Assembly: GCA_023819255.1 (NCBI GenBank)
Contig: JAMWBU010000010.1
Coordinates: forward strand, 1-55,960
From: Candidatus Omnitrophota bacterium
GTDB lineage: Bacteria > Ratteibacteria > UBA8468 > B48-G9 > DTJG01
Reading direction: 5' to 3'
Length of the DNA: 55,960 bases
Part shown: positions 33,694 to 43,300 of the stretch, one piece after another
Numbering within the stretch: the stretch's first letter is position 1
Layout: each line of letters starts with the position of its first letter
The notes under the pieces: generated by a model
What the model saw: only the letters and a program-made list of their open reading frames with translations
Told to the model about the DNA's origin: nothing
Databases searched by the model: none
Made by a program: the position numbers and the translations under genes

Positions 33694-34623
33694 TCAAAAC
33701 TTCCAAACTTTAATTTTTTTAAGGGGCTTTCTGGGTATGCTTCTTGTCTTCTTGGTGTCAACTGACGATTCGGGTTTCTGACACTCAACTATTGCAGAAA
33801 TGTTTTCGTTCTGGTTAACAGTAAGTTTGGTGCCATCTGTTCTGTCTTCGCAAATTACTTTGCCATCTGTCACAGAGACCGTTGTTTTAGATTGATTGTT
33901 TGAATTATCATAGGCATTGCTTACAGTAAAACTTGTACCGCTGACACCGGCAATAAGGGCTGGCGCCACAACTTCAAACCTTGAATCACCCTGATGGTCG
34001 ACGGTAAGAGAACCGCTTGAATCCTCAGGAATAAATATGATGCTGTAATGTTTGTCATCAGGCGCGATGAAAGAACCGACCAGTCCGACCTTCAAATTCG
34101 GATCTGCTGTAACTACTGTTCCATCTGCGAAATTAAATGTGCCGCCGGTATATACTTCCCCTGGCATAATACTGGCGCCATTTCTCGTAACTTTATTGGT
34201 CTGCATAACATTTGCTGAATAAGATAGGAATGCTCCGGTCGCTTTTGTTCCATTGAAATGCCTCGGACAATAAAGATAAAGCTTCTGGACATCTTCGTCG
34301 TTGAAAGAACGATTAACATAGAAATTTCCGTAACTATTGACCTCGGGAAGATTTGAACTGGTAACCAGCTTATCTTCAGGACATTTGAAGGAATATTTGT
34401 CCTTAATGTAGCTTGGATACAAAGCATAAAGCTGATTCGGGCTGGACTTCCAGTCGGCCTGGTATGCCTCAATAGCCAGTGAAATCTGTCTAAGATTATT
34501 AAGACAGACCATTGATTTCGAAAGCGACTTCGATCTGAAAATAATTCCAAACACCATTGCTGTCAGAGATACAATTATAAATGAAATAATCAATACCTCA
34601 ATAAGACTAAATCCCTTCTTCAT
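33694..34623 (-). CDS. Prepilin-type protein fused to a FecR-like domain
   Basis: 309 residues. Type IV prepilin leader MKKGFSLIEVLI with the usual Glu and a hydrophobic helix, then NLRQISLAIEAYQADW and a short pseudopilin head with FKCPED. From about residue 150 the sequence turns into an all-beta region with GTFNFADGTVV, EVVAPALIAGVSGTSFTV and VSVTDGKVICED...LTVNQNENISAIV, the pattern of the FecR domain that in other proteins binds or senses surface structures. I know of this combination only by inference from the two parts. AAAGGAGGT precedes the ATG, which lies 17 nt inside the HAMP-like gene. Confidence 0.7.
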   Translation of the reverse strand: MKKGFSLIEVLIISFIIVSLTAMVFGIIFRSKSLSKSMVCLNNLRQISLAIEAYQADWKSSPNQLYALYPSYIKDKYSFKCPEDKLVTSSNLPEVNSYGNFYVNRSFNDEDVQKLYLYCPRHFNGTKATGAFLSYSANVMQTNKVTRNGASIMPGEVYTGGTFNFADGTVVTADPNLKVGLVGSFIAPDDKHYSIIFIPEDSSGSLTVDHQGDSRFEVVAPALIAGVSGTSFTVSNAYDNSNNQSKTTVSVTDGKVICEDRTDGTKLTVNQNENISAIVECQKPESSVDTKKTRSIPRKPLKKIKVWKF

Positions 34624-35191
34624 TGGTACCTCCTTTTTCAGTTTTTTCTATGGTCTGTTTATCCTTGGATTTTTCTTCGAAACATTCTTCAAGTTCTCTG
34701 AGCGCCACATTTAAACTGATATCCTGAACCTGGGTTCTATTCCATATCTCAAGAACTCTCTTGCTGGCATTAACCAGATTAGTATGCGTCGCTCCAAAAG
34801 TTTTTATTTCTTCCATTAAATTGCTAAGCGTATCCCCTTTTCTTAAAATGAAAGAAGGGTTCTTTCCTTCCCGCAGGTCTTTCACAACCTGGATTATACG
34901 ATAGACAGGTCCTGCTATGCGGTGTGAAACAAGGAGCATTCCCAGTCCTGCGAGAATTGCAAGAAATATTGTAATGAACGTAATGCGCAGGGCAAATGTT
35001 TTAAATGTAATTGCAAAAATATCTGTCAGATTTTTTTCATTGGCAGAAACAAGATGGTTTACAAGAATGGACCAGACACTGTTGAATGTTATAAGGCTTA
35101 TAAAAATACTGGTAAGCACCATAAAAATCAACGCATATATTACCACCTTGAATTGTATTTCCCTGTCGATCAGTATTTTCCTTCTACCCAT
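34607..35191 (-). CDS. Membrane protein with HAMP-like linker and no output domain
   Basis: 194 residues. Two membrane helices (about 12-34 and 70-92) enclose a short outside loop, then SHRIAGPVYRIIQVVKDLREG, which fits the start of a HAMP domain, and a further helical stretch to about 165; the tail is charged and repetitive in Glu/Lys. No kinase, GGDEF or chemoreceptor domain follows, so it may pass a signal by contact with another protein, for instance the neighbouring prepilin-FecR or HD-GYP proteins. GAGGAG precedes the ATG. Confidence 0.65.
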   Translation of the reverse strand: MGRRKILIDREIQFKVVIYALIFMVLTSIFISLITFNSVWSILVNHLVSANEKNLTDIFAITFKTFALRITFITIFLAILAGLGMLLVSHRIAGPVYRIIQVVKDLREGKNPSFILRKGDTLSNLMEEIKTFGATHTNLVNASKRVLEIWNRTQVQDISLNVALRELEECFEEKSKDKQTIEKTEKGGTNEEGI

Positions 35192-35223
35192 ATTCTCCTC
35201 AAGGCGATTATACCCCCTGCGTT

Positions 35224-35541
35224 TTATTCTGTCAACTGTCCTTTGATTTTCTCGAGAAGACCTGCTTTGCCAGCAGCGCCTATAATTTTGTCCCTGGGCT
35301 TTCCATCTTTGAAAAGTATGAAGGTGGGTATCGAAAAAATTTGAAATCTTGCCGCTATTTCAGGGTTTTCATCAACATTAAGTTTTGCGACAACAACCTT
35401 CCCTTCAAGTTCTTTAGCGATCTCCTCAACAACAGGAGCCATCATTCTGCATGGTCCGCACCAGTCAGCGTAAAAATCCACAAAAACCAGAGGACTTTCC
35501 CCAATAACAGCGTCGAAATTTTCGCTATTTAAAACTTTCAT
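35224..35541 (-). CDS. trxA: Thioredoxin
   Basis: 105 residues of standard thioredoxin with active site WCGPC at 27-31, cis-Pro in [11 protein letters not shown] and a normal C-terminal helix. It supplies reducing power to cytoplasmic enzymes; in anaerobes it can also serve reductases, although class III NrdD usually uses formate. AAGGAGGAAAG before the ATG. Located 36 nt after the radical SAM gene, on the same strand. Confidence 0.95.
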   Translation of the reverse strand: MKVLNSENFDAVIGESPLVFVDFYADWCGPCRMMAPVVEEIAKELEGKVVVAKLNVDENPEIAARFQIFSIPTFILFKDGKPRDKIIGAAGKAGLLEKIKGQLTE

Positions 35542-35577
35542 CTTTCCTCCTTGTTATGTTCCTTTTAGATGTTGCAA

Positions 35578-36591
35578 TCAGTAAAAAGGTTCAAATCCTG
35601 CATCAAGAAGGCACAATGGGTCCTGGGCAAGATAATCGCCTGATACGCAAAACGCGAGAGCCCTGCAACCATAGCAGTTTCTTATCTCGCATATGCCGCA
35701 AAGTCCTTTGAGCATCTTTCTTTTGATGTTTCTGCAGGGATTTTGTTTCCATATTTCTTCAAATTTTTCCTTAACTGCATTTCCAGTATTCAGAACAAAC
35801 CTTCTGCAGGGAAAAACAGAACCATCCGGCATAATTGCGCATCCATTTTTCCCCACAATGCAAACAGCGCCGAAAATTTTCCAGTTATTTTTCTTCCTTA
35901 AAACTTTAAATCCTCTGTATTGCGCGACAGGTCGAAGGTCATTCTCAATTTCGCAAAGAACAAGAAGTTTTCTTACTGAATCTGCCCATGTTTCTTTTGA
36001 AACGACAAAATTTTTAAACTGTTTTCCTGTGCCAAGCGGGAAAAATCTTTCAACGATAAAACCATCAAGGTTATATCGATTGACCATTTCAAAAAGCAAA
36101 GGAATTTGCGTTGTATTAATCTGCGTTATTGTAAACATCAAAAGTTTTTCTCCGCTGAACAGAGAAAGCTTCTCCAGCGAATTAAGGAATTTCTCATAAG
36201 GCAACCTTCTTATAAACTGGTATGATTCTTTTTCAACTCCCTCGCAAGAAATCTTAATTGTTTTCAGCTTTGTAATTGAACACAGTTTTTTTATCGTTTT
36301 TATATCTAACAATGTTCCGTTTGTTATGACGCCAATGCTTTCAACGAAATCAGAATATTCGAGCAAATTAAGAATTTTCCAGAAATTCGGGTGAAGAAAC
36401 GGTTCGCCACCTGTTACATCCACAGTCAAACGCAGGCGATTTTTTTTAAGGAAATAACTCAAATTTTCAAAAAGTTTTTGGGTTTGCAGAAACGATATAT
36501 CTTCTGAGGCGTCAAATGCATCCTGATAGCAATGCCTGCATCTGAGATTGCAAAGATTTGTTATATGCCATTGAATATGGAATGTTTTCAC
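35578..36591 (-). CDS. Radical SAM / SPASM-domain protein
   Basis: 337 residues. The CxxxCxxC motif is CNLRCRHC (Cys14, Cys18, Cys21), followed by VTGGEPFLHP. The C-terminal SPASM-like part has GCAIMPDGSVFPCRR and CGICEIRNCYGCRA, able to hold further Fe-S clusters. Members modify peptides or proteins (for example PqqE, anaerobic sulfatase maturation), but the substrate here is unknown and no small peptide gene is obvious beside it. It is not NrdG, which is shorter and lacks SPASM. The start is GTG 36591 with TAAAAT six bases upstream and no ribosome site. Confidence 0.78.
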   Translation of the reverse strand: MKTFHIQWHITNLCNLRCRHCYQDAFDASEDISFLQTQKLFENLSYFLKKNRLRLTVDVTGGEPFLHPNFWKILNLLEYSDFVESIGVITNGTLLDIKTIKKLCSITKLKTIKISCEGVEKESYQFIRRLPYEKFLNSLEKLSLFSGEKLLMFTITQINTTQIPLLFEMVNRYNLDGFIVERFFPLGTGKQFKNFVVSKETWADSVRKLLVLCEIENDLRPVAQYRGFKVLRKKNNWKIFGAVCIVGKNGCAIMPDGSVFPCRRFVLNTGNAVKEKFEEIWKQNPCRNIKRKMLKGLCGICEIRNCYGCRALAFCVSGDYLAQDPLCLLDAGFEPFY

Positions 36592-36597
36592 CCTGAA

Positions 36598-36603
36598 ATT
36601 TTA
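36598..36603 (-). promoter_or_regulatory. -10 element before the radical SAM gene (leaderless candidate)
   Basis: TAAAAT on the minus strand, six bases before GTG 36591. No convincing -35. Same geometry as before pyrR and mscS. Confidence 0.3.
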
Positions 36604-36635
36604 CCATATAATTATTTTTTTCTTCCATCCGTGAT

Positions 36636-36664
36636 TTTACTTTTTAGTATGCCTTTGTTAAAAT
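36636..36664 (+). promoter_or_regulatory. Promoter of araB
   Basis: TTTACT at 36636-36641, 17 nt, TAAAAT at 36659-36664, about 34 nt before GTG 36698. Confidence 0.45.
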
Positions 36665-36697
36665 ACACTAAAAAATTTCAGAGAAACGGAGTTGACT

Positions 36698-38380
36698 GTG
36701 AGGAAATATGTTGCCGGGCTTGATTTCGGGACAAACTCAATGAGGCTATTGCTTGTCAATCTTTCTACAGGAAGAGAGGTTATTGAGATAGTTGAGAAAT
36801 ACCCATCAGGCAGGGATGGGGTTATTGTGGATTCGAAAAACCCGCATCTTGCGCGGCAGAATCCCGCGGATTACATTGTGTGTCTAACAAGAGCAGGAAA
36901 AAAGCTTTCAAGAAAGATGAGATTTAAAGCGATAAAAAGCGAAGAAGTTGTCGGAATAGGAGTCGATACCACAGGAAGCACTCCAATTCCTGTGGATAAA
37001 AATCTTATGCCTCTTTCCTTCAGGAGAGAATTCAGAAACAACAAAAATGCAATGGCGTGGCTATGGAAGGACCACACTTCTTCTGATGAAGCCGAAGAAA
37101 TAACAAATCTCGCAAGAAAAATCAGACCACAGTACCTTTCAAAAATTGGAGGAGTGTATTCGTCAGAGTGGTTTTTTTCAAAGATCCTTCATCTAGCCAG
37201 GTGCGACAGGAAGGTTTTTGAGGAAAGCGCAAGCTTTGTTGAACTTTGCGATTTTATTCCAGCGTTGCTTACCGGATGTAATAATCCTGCAAAAGTTTTG
37301 AGAAGCATATGCGCGGCAGGTCATAAAGCAATGTACAATGAAGATTGGGGAGGTCTTCCTGACGAAGATTTTCTTGAAGCGCTCGATCCTGGCTTTAAGA
37401 ACTTGAGAAGTAAACTTTACGAAAGGGCATATCCTGCTGGAACAAAAGCCGGCACTCTTACAAAATACTGGGCTAAAAAACTGGGTCTTGCAGAAGGAAC
37501 ACCTGTAAGCGTGGGTGCGTTTGATGCTCATATGGGAGCAGTGGGCGCAGGAATAAAAGAAAATGTTCTGGTTAAAATAATGGGAACCTCAACCTGCGAC
37601 ATTATGATCTTTCCAGAAGACAAAAATCTACCTGATATTCCAGGTCTTTGCGGGATAGTACAGGATTCAGTTGTACCAGGATTTATCGGGCTTGAGGCAG
37701 GCCAATCCGCGGTTGGAGATATATTCTACTGGTTCCTGAAAACTTTTCTTCCGGAAAAAAGAAAGGATGTTTTTAACTACTATACACGTCTTGCCAGAAA
37801 TGTCAGACCTGGTACTTCTGGTCTTATCTGCCTTGACTGGCACAATGGAAACAGGACAGTGCTGGTGGATCAGAAATTGACAGGGCTTATCGCCGGGTTA
37901 ACACTCAACACCAGAGCTGAAGAGTTTTACAGGGCGCTCGTTGAAGCGACGGGCTTTGGAGCAAGGGTAATTATCGAACGATTGAGTGAGTATGGAGTAC
38001 AGGTGGACTCTATTATCGCCTGCGGCGGGCTTGCTGAGAAAAATTCCCTGTTGATGCAGGTATATGCTGACATTACTGGAAAGGAATTTAAGATTGCTTT
38101 TTCAAAACAAACATGCGCGCTGGGAGCAGCAATGTTTGGCGCTGTTGCCGCCGGAAAAGAAAAATCAGGGTTTGAAAATGTCCAGCAGGTTCAGGAGAAA
38201 ATTTGCCGCTTCAAGCCACAGACCTATAAACCGAACCAATCTAATTATTTGATTTATGACAGGATTTACCAGAACTATAAAAAGCTTCACGATATGTTCG
38301 GGATTCCGACATATACAGGAAATCTCTACAATGTAATGAAGGATATGCTCAGGATTCAGGCAGACACGATAAAGCGATAA
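36698..38380 (+). CDS. araB: Ribulokinase (FGGY family)
   Basis: 560 residues. It follows AraB closely: GLDFGTNSMRLLLVN, GVDTTGSTPIPVD, AMAWLWKDHTSSDEAEEI, GGVYSSEWFFSKILH, FVELCDFIPALLTG, then KIMGTSTCDIMI, PGFIGLEAGQSAVGDI and ACGGLAEKNSLLMQVYADI. The kinase phosphorylates L-ribulose to the substrate of AraD, whose gene is 34 kb away in this window. I place the start at GTG 36698 because GGAG at 36688-36691 leaves six bases; TTG 36692 would leave none. Its own promoter fits. araA is not seen. Confidence 0.9.
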   Translation: MRKYVAGLDFGTNSMRLLLVNLSTGREVIEIVEKYPSGRDGVIVDSKNPHLARQNPADYIVCLTRAGKKLSRKMRFKAIKSEEVVGIGVDTTGSTPIPVDKNLMPLSFRREFRNNKNAMAWLWKDHTSSDEAEEITNLARKIRPQYLSKIGGVYSSEWFFSKILHLARCDRKVFEESASFVELCDFIPALLTGCNNPAKVLRSICAAGHKAMYNEDWGGLPDEDFLEALDPGFKNLRSKLYERAYPAGTKAGTLTKYWAKKLGLAEGTPVSVGAFDAHMGAVGAGIKENVLVKIMGTSTCDIMIFPEDKNLPDIPGLCGIVQDSVVPGFIGLEAGQSAVGDIFYWFLKTFLPEKRKDVFNYYTRLARNVRPGTSGLICLDWHNGNRTVLVDQKLTGLIAGLTLNTRAEEFYRALVEATGFGARVIIERLSEYGVQVDSIIACGGLAEKNSLLMQVYADITGKEFKIAFSKQTCALGAAMFGAVAAGKEKSGFENVQQVQEKICRFKPQTYKPNQSNYLIYDRIYQNYKKLHDMFGIPTYTGNLYNVMKDMLRIQADTIKR

Positions 38381-38411
38381 CACGTTCTTGTTTCTAATAT
38401 CCGGAGGGATT

Positions 38412-38738
38412 ATGGAAATCATTTCTTTTGATGAATTCAAGAAGATGGACATCAGGGTCGGGAAAATTATGGATGTTCAGGAGCATCCGGATGCAGACAG
38501 GTTATATATTCTGACTGTTGATACTGGAGATGAAACGAGAAAAATAGTTGCCGGCATCAGGCCTTATTATAAGAAAGAAGAACTTACAGGAAAACTCATT
38601 ATTATCCTTGCCAATCTTCAACCCCGCACAATCCGCGGAGTTGAAAGCCATGGAATGCTTCTTGCCGGACTTGACGGAAGTACGCTTGGTGTCCTTACCA
38701 TTGATAGAGATTTGAAACCAGGAACAAAAATAAGCTAA
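38412..38738 (+). CDS. tRNA-binding domain protein, MetRS-beta-like
   Basis: 108 residues of a single EMAP/tRNA-binding OB fold: DIRVGKIMDVQEHPDADRLY, IVAGIRPYYKKEEL, IIILANLQPRTIRGVESHGM. It matches the C-terminal domain of bacterial methionyl-tRNA synthetase (beta subunit when free) more than the chaperone CsaA. It may act in trans with a MetRS lacking this domain. GGAGGG (38403-38408) fixes ATG 38412. Its stop lies nine bases from the convergent glycosyltransferase stop. Confidence 0.8.
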   Translation: MEIISFDEFKKMDIRVGKIMDVQEHPDADRLYILTVDTGDETRKIVAGIRPYYKKEELTGKLIIILANLQPRTIRGVESHGMLLAGLDGSTLGVLTIDRDLKPGTKIS

Positions 38739-38747
38739 TTGATTGTT

Positions 38748-40139
38748 TCACGGATTTTCAATTCTGCGGCCTGTTTTGAAAACCGAGAAAAATCCGTGGT
38801 CGGTTTTTTCCCAGAAATGAGGTCTTGTAAAAATCTGGAAAAATCCTTTCCATGCTCCAAGGCTTATCAGGACCCAGTAAACAGGCGTTATAATTGTCTC
38901 AGGTATAAGATATCTGTATGAGCGACGTAAACATCCCATTACATTAAGCAAGACAAAAATTCCATTGCTGACAAGAAGCACCCATGTGATCAAATCTGCG
39001 CCTGGATAAAAAAACCCTGATAAGAATTTTTCCTCTGCTCTGATAAGCCATGAAATTGTTATGACCCAGTAGATCGGATTAAATAGTAGAGTAATAAAAA
39101 GTCCTGCCACTGTTAGCTGGAAACTAAAAAAATTTATCATTCCCATCTGTCTGCAAAGGAGGCCTGGTTTGCGCATATGAACAAACCATGTCTGAATATA
39201 TCCTTTAACCCATCGCGATCGTTGCCTCAACCAGTTTTTGAGTCTGCTATTTGCCTCTTCCCATGTTGTGCTGTCAAGGACTCTTGTTCTGTATCCTTCC
39301 CTGAAAAGTCGTATTCCGAGATCACAATCTTCGGCCACATTGTATGGGTCCCAGCCTCCGATTTTTTTGAGAACATCAGTTTTGAAATGATTTGATGTTC
39401 CGCCAAGCGGAATAGGCGCGTTCAGCGCGTCAAGACCGGGCAAATACAGGTCAAACCACATTGAATATTCTGAGGTGAACCATCTGGTGAGAAGATTCTG
39501 ACGGGGATTATAGTAGTTGAGTTTTGCCTGAAGGCAAACGACAGAGGGATCGTTTATTTTTCTGAAGGCGATAACGCTTTTTTTCAACTGGTCGGCATCA
39601 GGGATATCTTCTGCGTCATAAATCACAAGGAACTCGCCTTTTGCCTTAGAAAGGCCAATGTTGCACGCTTTCGGTTTTGTCCTTGGGAATGAATCCGGCA
39701 CAATGACTATTTCAAAAAAATCAGGCAGCTTTGTTTTTTTTAATGCCTCCTGCATCACATTATCTGTTTCTTCCACGAGAAGTTTCACATCGCACCTGTC
39801 AGAAGGATAATCCAGCTGAGAAATTCCTGTAATCAGCTGCGGCAATATGTTTGTTTCTCTGTAGACAGGCAGAAGAATTGTATAGATAGGAAGAGAATCT
39901 TCAGATAGATTTTTTATTTCATATTCGCTGATTGTGATTTCCTGTTTCTGGATAAAGCCAATAAGAACAAGAAAAAACTTGTACAGTATTGTCACAAGAT
40001 AAAATGCGCTTATAGAAAAATTGGCAGCAATAAAAAATGTTCTGCCATAATAAAAACCACAGAAAAGAAAAAAAACAAGCAGAATAGCTGCCGTGTTTTT
40101 TTGCCTCGTATCCAGTACGATTTTAGCGTCTTCCATCAT
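38748..40139 (-). CDS. Family 2 processive-type glycosyltransferase, membrane-bound
   Basis: 463 residues. Two N-terminal helices (about 17-62), a GT-A domain with YTILLPVYRE, DAED at 175-178, AEDCD near 269-273 and QRSRW at 306-310, then several C-terminal helices. D, DxD, D and QxxRW are the BcsA/hyaluronan-synthase-type set, so the enzyme probably extends a polysaccharide and passes it through the membrane. There is no PilZ domain, so direct c-di-GMP control is not seen. Two ATGs (40139, 40136) are possible; no strong ribosome site. Confidence 0.82.
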   Translation of the reverse strand: MMEDAKIVLDTRQKNTAAILLVFFLFCGFYYGRTFFIAANFSISAFYLVTILYKFFLVLIGFIQKQEITISEYEIKNLSEDSLPIYTILLPVYRETNILPQLITGISQLDYPSDRCDVKLLVEETDNVMQEALKKTKLPDFFEIVIVPDSFPRTKPKACNIGLSKAKGEFLVIYDAEDIPDADQLKKSVIAFRKINDPSVVCLQAKLNYYNPRQNLLTRWFTSEYSMWFDLYLPGLDALNAPIPLGGTSNHFKTDVLKKIGGWDPYNVAEDCDLGIRLFREGYRTRVLDSTTWEEANSRLKNWLRQRSRWVKGYIQTWFVHMRKPGLLCRQMGMINFFSFQLTVAGLFITLLFNPIYWVITISWLIRAEEKFLSGFFYPGADLITWVLLVSNGIFVLLNVMGCLRRSYRYLIPETIITPVYWVLISLGAWKGFFQIFTRPHFWEKTDHGFFSVFKTGRRIENP

Positions 40140-40245
40140 TATATTGAAATTTTCTTCTTATGATAACACAGATTGCGAAAATTAGACGCAAGAAAACTTT
40201 TCAGGATTATGATTTATGAAAAACCAGCGCGAATTTATCAGAAAA

Positions 40246-40274
40246 TTGACTGTTATTTAATAAAATGATATAAT
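40246..40274 (+). promoter_or_regulatory. Strong promoter of the rhamnogalacturonan-type locus
   Basis: TTGACT at 40246-40251, exactly 17 nt, perfect TATAAT at 40269-40274, 45 nt before ATG 40320. The best promoter match of the window, in the 180-nt gap between divergent genes. I see no obvious operator palindrome. Confidence 0.75.
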
Positions 40275-40319
40275 GCAGAGAAATAGAGACAGTGCCTTTT
40301 TCTCAAAAAAGGATGAAAA

Positions 40320-43300
40320 ATGCGCACCATAATGATGTTCCTGATTATATCAATGGGTGCCTGCAACGCAGCTTCCTTGATCCAGAATCTCTCAGAAATT
40401 CCTGTAAAAAAGCCATCGTGTATTTCAAGAACAACAGAAAAAACAACTGTTGTCTCAATTAATGTTTATCTCGACAGGTACATATATACCAGCAACGATA
40501 GAGACGGGCAGGGTCTCATTGTAATCAACCCGCCTGAATTATTGTTTGATGGGAAACTGAAGAATCACACAGTGCAACTCAGGGTCGAAAATAATGGAAA
40601 AATAATGCAACAGGAAGAAATAAAAATTAGCAAATCAGACCATATTGGATTTGACATCAATATTGGTCTGTTTCCCGAAGGAGAGTTTCCAATAAGCGCA
40701 GGGCTTTTTGATAGCAAAAGAAATAAAATTGCAGAAGGAAACGCAAAAATTATTAAAAAAACTGCTGATGCAAAGGTTTTTGATAAAGAGATAAAACTGA
40801 TTCTAACAGAAACCGGCGAAATAGGAGATGACAGGAATGTGCCTATCTCAACAGGCGTTCCATTGCCTGATGGTTTGCTTGATAGTGTTGAAAATGTGCA
40901 ATTATTTGAAAATGGAAAACAGGTTCCTGTTCAGGCATCAGTGCGAAGTAAATGGAGCAAAAATGGTTCGATAAAATGGATGGGACTCGATTTTCTGGCA
41001 AATTACAACCAGGGTTGCGCAAGCAATTATGTGGTCAAGATTGGAGGAAAAAGCGAAGGAGTTTTTTCAAATCCGGTAAAGATAAATGAAAGCGATCAAA
41101 CAATTGAAGTGGAAAACGGAATTTTAAAGATAAACATTTCAAAAAAGAGCTTCCATCTTTTTAATCAGGTTTTTGTGGACAGAAACAGAGACAGCAGGTT
41201 TGATGAAACAGAATTATTTATGCAGGCATCTGCGCAGGACGGACCTTACTGGGTGGCAGAAAATGGAAAGATATTCAGGATGTGTTTTGACAGAGAGGCA
41301 AAAGTTTATGTGGAAGAAAAGGGTCCTTTGAAAACAAGCATCAGGGCTGACGGTTGGGCTGTATCAGAAGATGGAGAAAAAGCTGGAAAATTTGTTATTC
41401 GCCTCATAGTTTATAGCGGGCAATCTGAAGTTCAGGTAAACAGCACTTTTATTGTAACCTGGGACACAATGCAACAGGGTATGAGAATAAGAGACCTTGG
41501 AATAAAATCTTCTTATAAGAATATCGGTGCCACGCCAGTAACAATTCCCCATGAATGGTGGAAAAATGGTTTTGAAATCCCGCAGGACAGTTCCTTATTT
41601 TTTCTTGCTGACAGATGGAATAGTTTTTACATAAAAGACAGCAGAGATGAAAAGGTTATTCAGAGTTATTTTGGAACATTTGGCTATGCTGAAAGCATTT
41701 ATGGCAAAAATTATTTTAACTGGTTTGGAATAATGGGAGAAAATTTTGGAATTGGGATTGTGCAGAGACATCTTTTTCAATTGTTTCCAAAAGAAATTGA
41801 GGTAAGCAGAGATTCAATTATCTGGCATGCCTGGCCGTCTCATTCAACCGAAAACATAAAGAGCGGACTTGATATAGCCGATTATGTAAATCTAAGATGG
41901 TTGCATCAGGGAAAATTGCTGGATTTTCAGATTCCAGAGGAATATTTTGATGCGATGAAAAAATTTAAGGAACTAACGCCTGACCATAAATGGAGATGGG
42001 GTGGGGAAAAAAGAAAAGGATACGGCACAGGAGTTGCTATAACAGGAGAACTTTTGTATGTTTTTGACATAGATTCAAAGGAAAAAAAGCAGTTCAGCAT
42101 GAATATGAACGCAAGGGCTCGGATTTTTGAACATTATGTCCATGCAATTGCTGATCCTGAGTGGGTGAGAAAAACAGAGGTGCTGGAGTCAGTTGTAAGC
42201 GGAATTTCTCCTGAATACAAACAGATTGAAGAGGGCTTATCGACTATGTTTGACAGGGTTGTCAGCATAATTTCTGACAACAAGGAATACGGTCATTTCA
42301 TCTGGCCTGACGCTCATTCATACTATACTCCTGGCGGAAGCCCTCCTGCGCTTCACAGGGCAAAAACAGGTTATCATCATGGTTCCAATCTTGCGGTTTT
42401 ATATCTTTATTTAAGATCCGGTGAATGGAAATACTGGAATTTTTATGAGAGTTTCTCAAGACATCTGCTTGACCATGTTTCAGTAAATTATGATCCATGG
42501 AATCCAGACTCAGACACAGCTCCTGTGTTTCACTGGCCAGGCGCAGTTTATCACTGCGACGGATATGTTCCATGGGGATCATATGATGAACTCTGGGGGC
42601 ATATGGGAGCCCAGTACAGTTATCTAATCCACTATTACCTTACCGGGGATACCAGATCTCTTGATCTTGCAAAAGAGTGGACAGAATCAGTGCTTAAAAA
42701 GTTTCGCATTCCTGAAGATTATGATTTTTCAGGAATGATAGACAGAAACCCTGCTGGCGGGTGGATGGTGGCAACAAATTACTATGCTGACCTGCACGAT
42801 GCCCGGTTGCTGAGATTAATATGGGAATTCAGAAATCGGCTTTTCGCTCAACCAATGAAATATATGTCTCAGGCTCCTCCGCCAGCGCAATCAGGAAGAT
42901 ACTGGATGTGGACATATACAAGATACTGGAGAGATCCACTTCCATTAAAACTTGTTTCAGAATGGGTTGAGGAGTTCACAAGAGGAGGACCTTTGACCCC
43001 TGGATACAGATGGCCTGTGAAAGCCACTGATAAGGATGGAAAACAGATGAAGGCGATATGGTCTCATGATGGCTCTTCAAGCGAAGTAGAACTGACAATA
43101 GCAGGTCCAATGTACGGCAATTACAGCCCGTATTTTATGGATGCATCAATGTTTATAAATAATGACGCCTACATAAGATACTACTGGTTTGAAAACGTTG
43201 GACTTGCTTCGATAAGACAGTGGGCGCATGGAAATCCTTCGCCATTTTTCTCTCTTCAGTGGACAAGCGATGAGATTTTAAGAATGCTGCCGGCTATCTC

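Noticed and set aside
35578..36591. Radical SAM gene as the NrdG activase
   Set aside because: It is twice as long as NrdG, has a SPASM-type cysteine-rich end and lies on the other strand 5 kb away.
38412..38738. Calling the tRNA-binding protein CsaA
   Set aside because: IVAGIRPYY and LQPRTIRGVESHGM fit the MetRS C-terminal domain better than CsaA.
40320..40380. Lipoprotein assignment for the first giant lyase
   Set aside because: The sequence before Cys15 (S-M-G-A) is not a good lipobox; an ordinary signal peptide is as likely.
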